From assembly GCA_002336105.1 (NCBI GenBank), contig DDEQ01000020.1, positions 1 to 22,059 on the forward strand: DNA of 22,059 nt, given 5' to 3'. Below, piece after piece: positions 21,183-22,059 of this stretch. Position numbers and translations under genes: made by a program. The stretch is from Chthonomonas sp. UBA1950 (GTDB lineage Bacteria; Armatimonadota; Fimbriimonadia; Fimbriimonadales; Fimbriimonadaceae). Numbering within the stretch: the stretch's first letter is position 1; each line of letters begins with the position of its first letter. The notes below the pieces were generated by a model. It did not search any database. It was not told where the DNA came from and worked only from the letters and a program-made list of their open reading frames with translations.

Positions 21183-22059
21183 ATGAAAGGTGTAATTCTC
21201 GCAGCAGGCAAGGGAAGTCGACTCTATCCGGTAACCCATATCATTCCTAAGCCTCTGTTGCCACTTGCGAATCGTCCAACGCTTTACTATGCATTTGACC
21301 GACTGAAAGAGATCGGCATTACTGAGATCTGCATTGTCGTTGGTGAGAACGAGAACTACATGAAAGAAGCGCTTGGAGACGGGAGCGCGCTAGGGATTAG
21401 CCTGAGCTACGTTCGTCAAACGGACCCTCATGGACTTGCTCATGCGGTCGGTTTCGCTAAGGATTTTGTTGACGGAGACAGTTTCGTTCTTTACCTAGGC
21501 GATGCGATTTACGATGCCCCGCTCACCAAAATTGCTGCAACCTACGCTGCAGGTGGGGCAGCCAATGTCAACCTCGTCAAGGCTGTTGAAGATCCGCATC
21601 GGTTCGGTGTCGCCAATACGGAGGGCGACAGGATCGTTAAATTAGTCGAGAAACCGAAGAACCCCGAGTCGAACCTTGCGATGGCCGGTGTTTACTTTTT
21701 TGGCCCCCAACTTTGGGAAGTCTTGCCAGATCTACAACCGAGCGCCCGCGGCGAGTACGAGATTACCGATGCCATTCAATTGCTGATTAACCAGGGCGAA
21801 ACCGTTTTGGCGAGCCAGTATGACGGCGTGTGGTTTGATAGCGGCACTCTTGACTCATTCCTGGAAGTCAGCACATTCTTGACGAAAGGGACCAACTTAG
21901 TTGCAGGGCAACTCAACGGAAAGATTGGTGACAATGTCGTGATTGGCGAAGGAGCCGTTGTTGAATGTGATTCCATCACAGATAGTGTCGTTCTGCCAGG
22001 GGCAAAAGTGACGGTTTATGGTTCGATCAGCAGGGCCATCCTCGGCGGTGAAGTTAAAT
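21183..22059 (+). CDS. Glucose-1-phosphate thymidylyltransferase-like nucleotidylyltransferase, partial
   Basis: The frame runs open from ATG 21183 to the window end (292 codons, no stop), so the C-terminus is missing. The enzyme joins a sugar-1-phosphate to a nucleotide for surface-polysaccharide synthesis. Visible motifs are GVILAAGKGSRLYPVT (3-18) with KPLLPLANRP, YLGDAIYD with metal-binding D107, and EKPKNP. The start of a left-handed beta-helix follows (KIGDNVVIGEGAVVECDSIT). This layout, with a hexapeptide tail, fits the long RmlA-type thymidylyltransferases better than short RmlA or GalU, but UTP or other nucleotide specificity cannot be excluded. It is divergent from the lipoprotein gene (77-bp gap). 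Confidence 0.85.
   Translation, partial: MKGVILAAGKGSRLYPVTHIIPKPLLPLANRPTLYYAFDRLKEIGITEICIVVGENENYMKEALGDGSALGISLSYVRQTDPHGLAHAVGFAKDFVDGDSFVLYLGDAIYDAPLTKIAATYAAGGAANVNLVKAVEDPHRFGVANTEGDRIVKLVEKPKNPESNLAMAGVYFFGPQLWEVLPDLQPSARGEYEITDAIQLLINQGETVLASQYDGVWFDSGTLDSFLEVSTFLTKGTNLVAGQLNGKIGDNVVIGEGAVVECDSITDSVVLPGAKVTVYGSISRAILGGEVK

Noticed and set aside
1..22059. CRISPR arrays, insertion sequences, phage genes, rRNA or tRNA genes
   Set aside because: No regularly spaced repeats, transposase or integrase motifs, or RNA-gene landmarks were seen on either strand.

Overview
The window looks like a chromosome segment of a diderm (outer-membrane) bacterium of moderate GC content. The evidence is a flagellar cluster with both P-ring (FlgI) and L-ring (FlgH) genes, outer-membrane-type and lipoprotein genes, and a PEP-CTERM surface protein. 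The mix (PEP-CTERM, orphan multi-PAS kinases, an exported Hcp-like protein, GspG-like tails on lipoproteins) suggests Armatimonadota, perhaps Fimbriimonadia. That is an impression from protein style, not a database result.

Layout. 1-670: no gene recognised; two hairpins. 707-2672 (+): an exported Hcp-like protein, then a CCA-adding tRNA nucleotidyltransferase that ends in a perfect hairpin shared with the convergent neighbour. 2691-5935 (-): a small two-helix membrane protein, a D-2-hydroxyacid dehydrogenase, a periplasmic PD40/TolB-like propeller and an outer-membrane MetA-pathway-like protein. 5959-6639 (+): a sirtuin without zinc cysteines, divergent from the outer-membrane gene. 6631-8649 (-): a PEP-CTERM protein and CinA. 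8726-12812 (+): an MsbA-type ABC exporter and a soluble four-PAS histidine kinase. 12846-19778 (-): the flagellar operon flgF-flgG-flgA-flgH-flgI-flgJ-flgN-flgK, which builds the distal part of the rod, both bushing rings and the first hook-filament junction protein. 19855-21105 (-): a lipoprotein with a GspG-like tail. 21183-22059 (+): a sugar-1-phosphate nucleotidylyltransferase cut by the window end.

Most notable points. FlgA carries an extra N-terminal domain that aligns with the rod/hook protein FlgG encoded next to it. FlgI has an extra stretch of about 55 residues after its signal peptide. FlgH lacks the lipobox cysteine. The flagellar operon has a FliA (sigma-28)-like promoter. Genes that begin transcription units mostly have a TANNNT-like box 7-11 nt before the ATG and no Shine-Dalgarno, whereas genes inside the flagellar operon have good Shine-Dalgarno sequences. 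That contrast is the signature of leaderless transcription.
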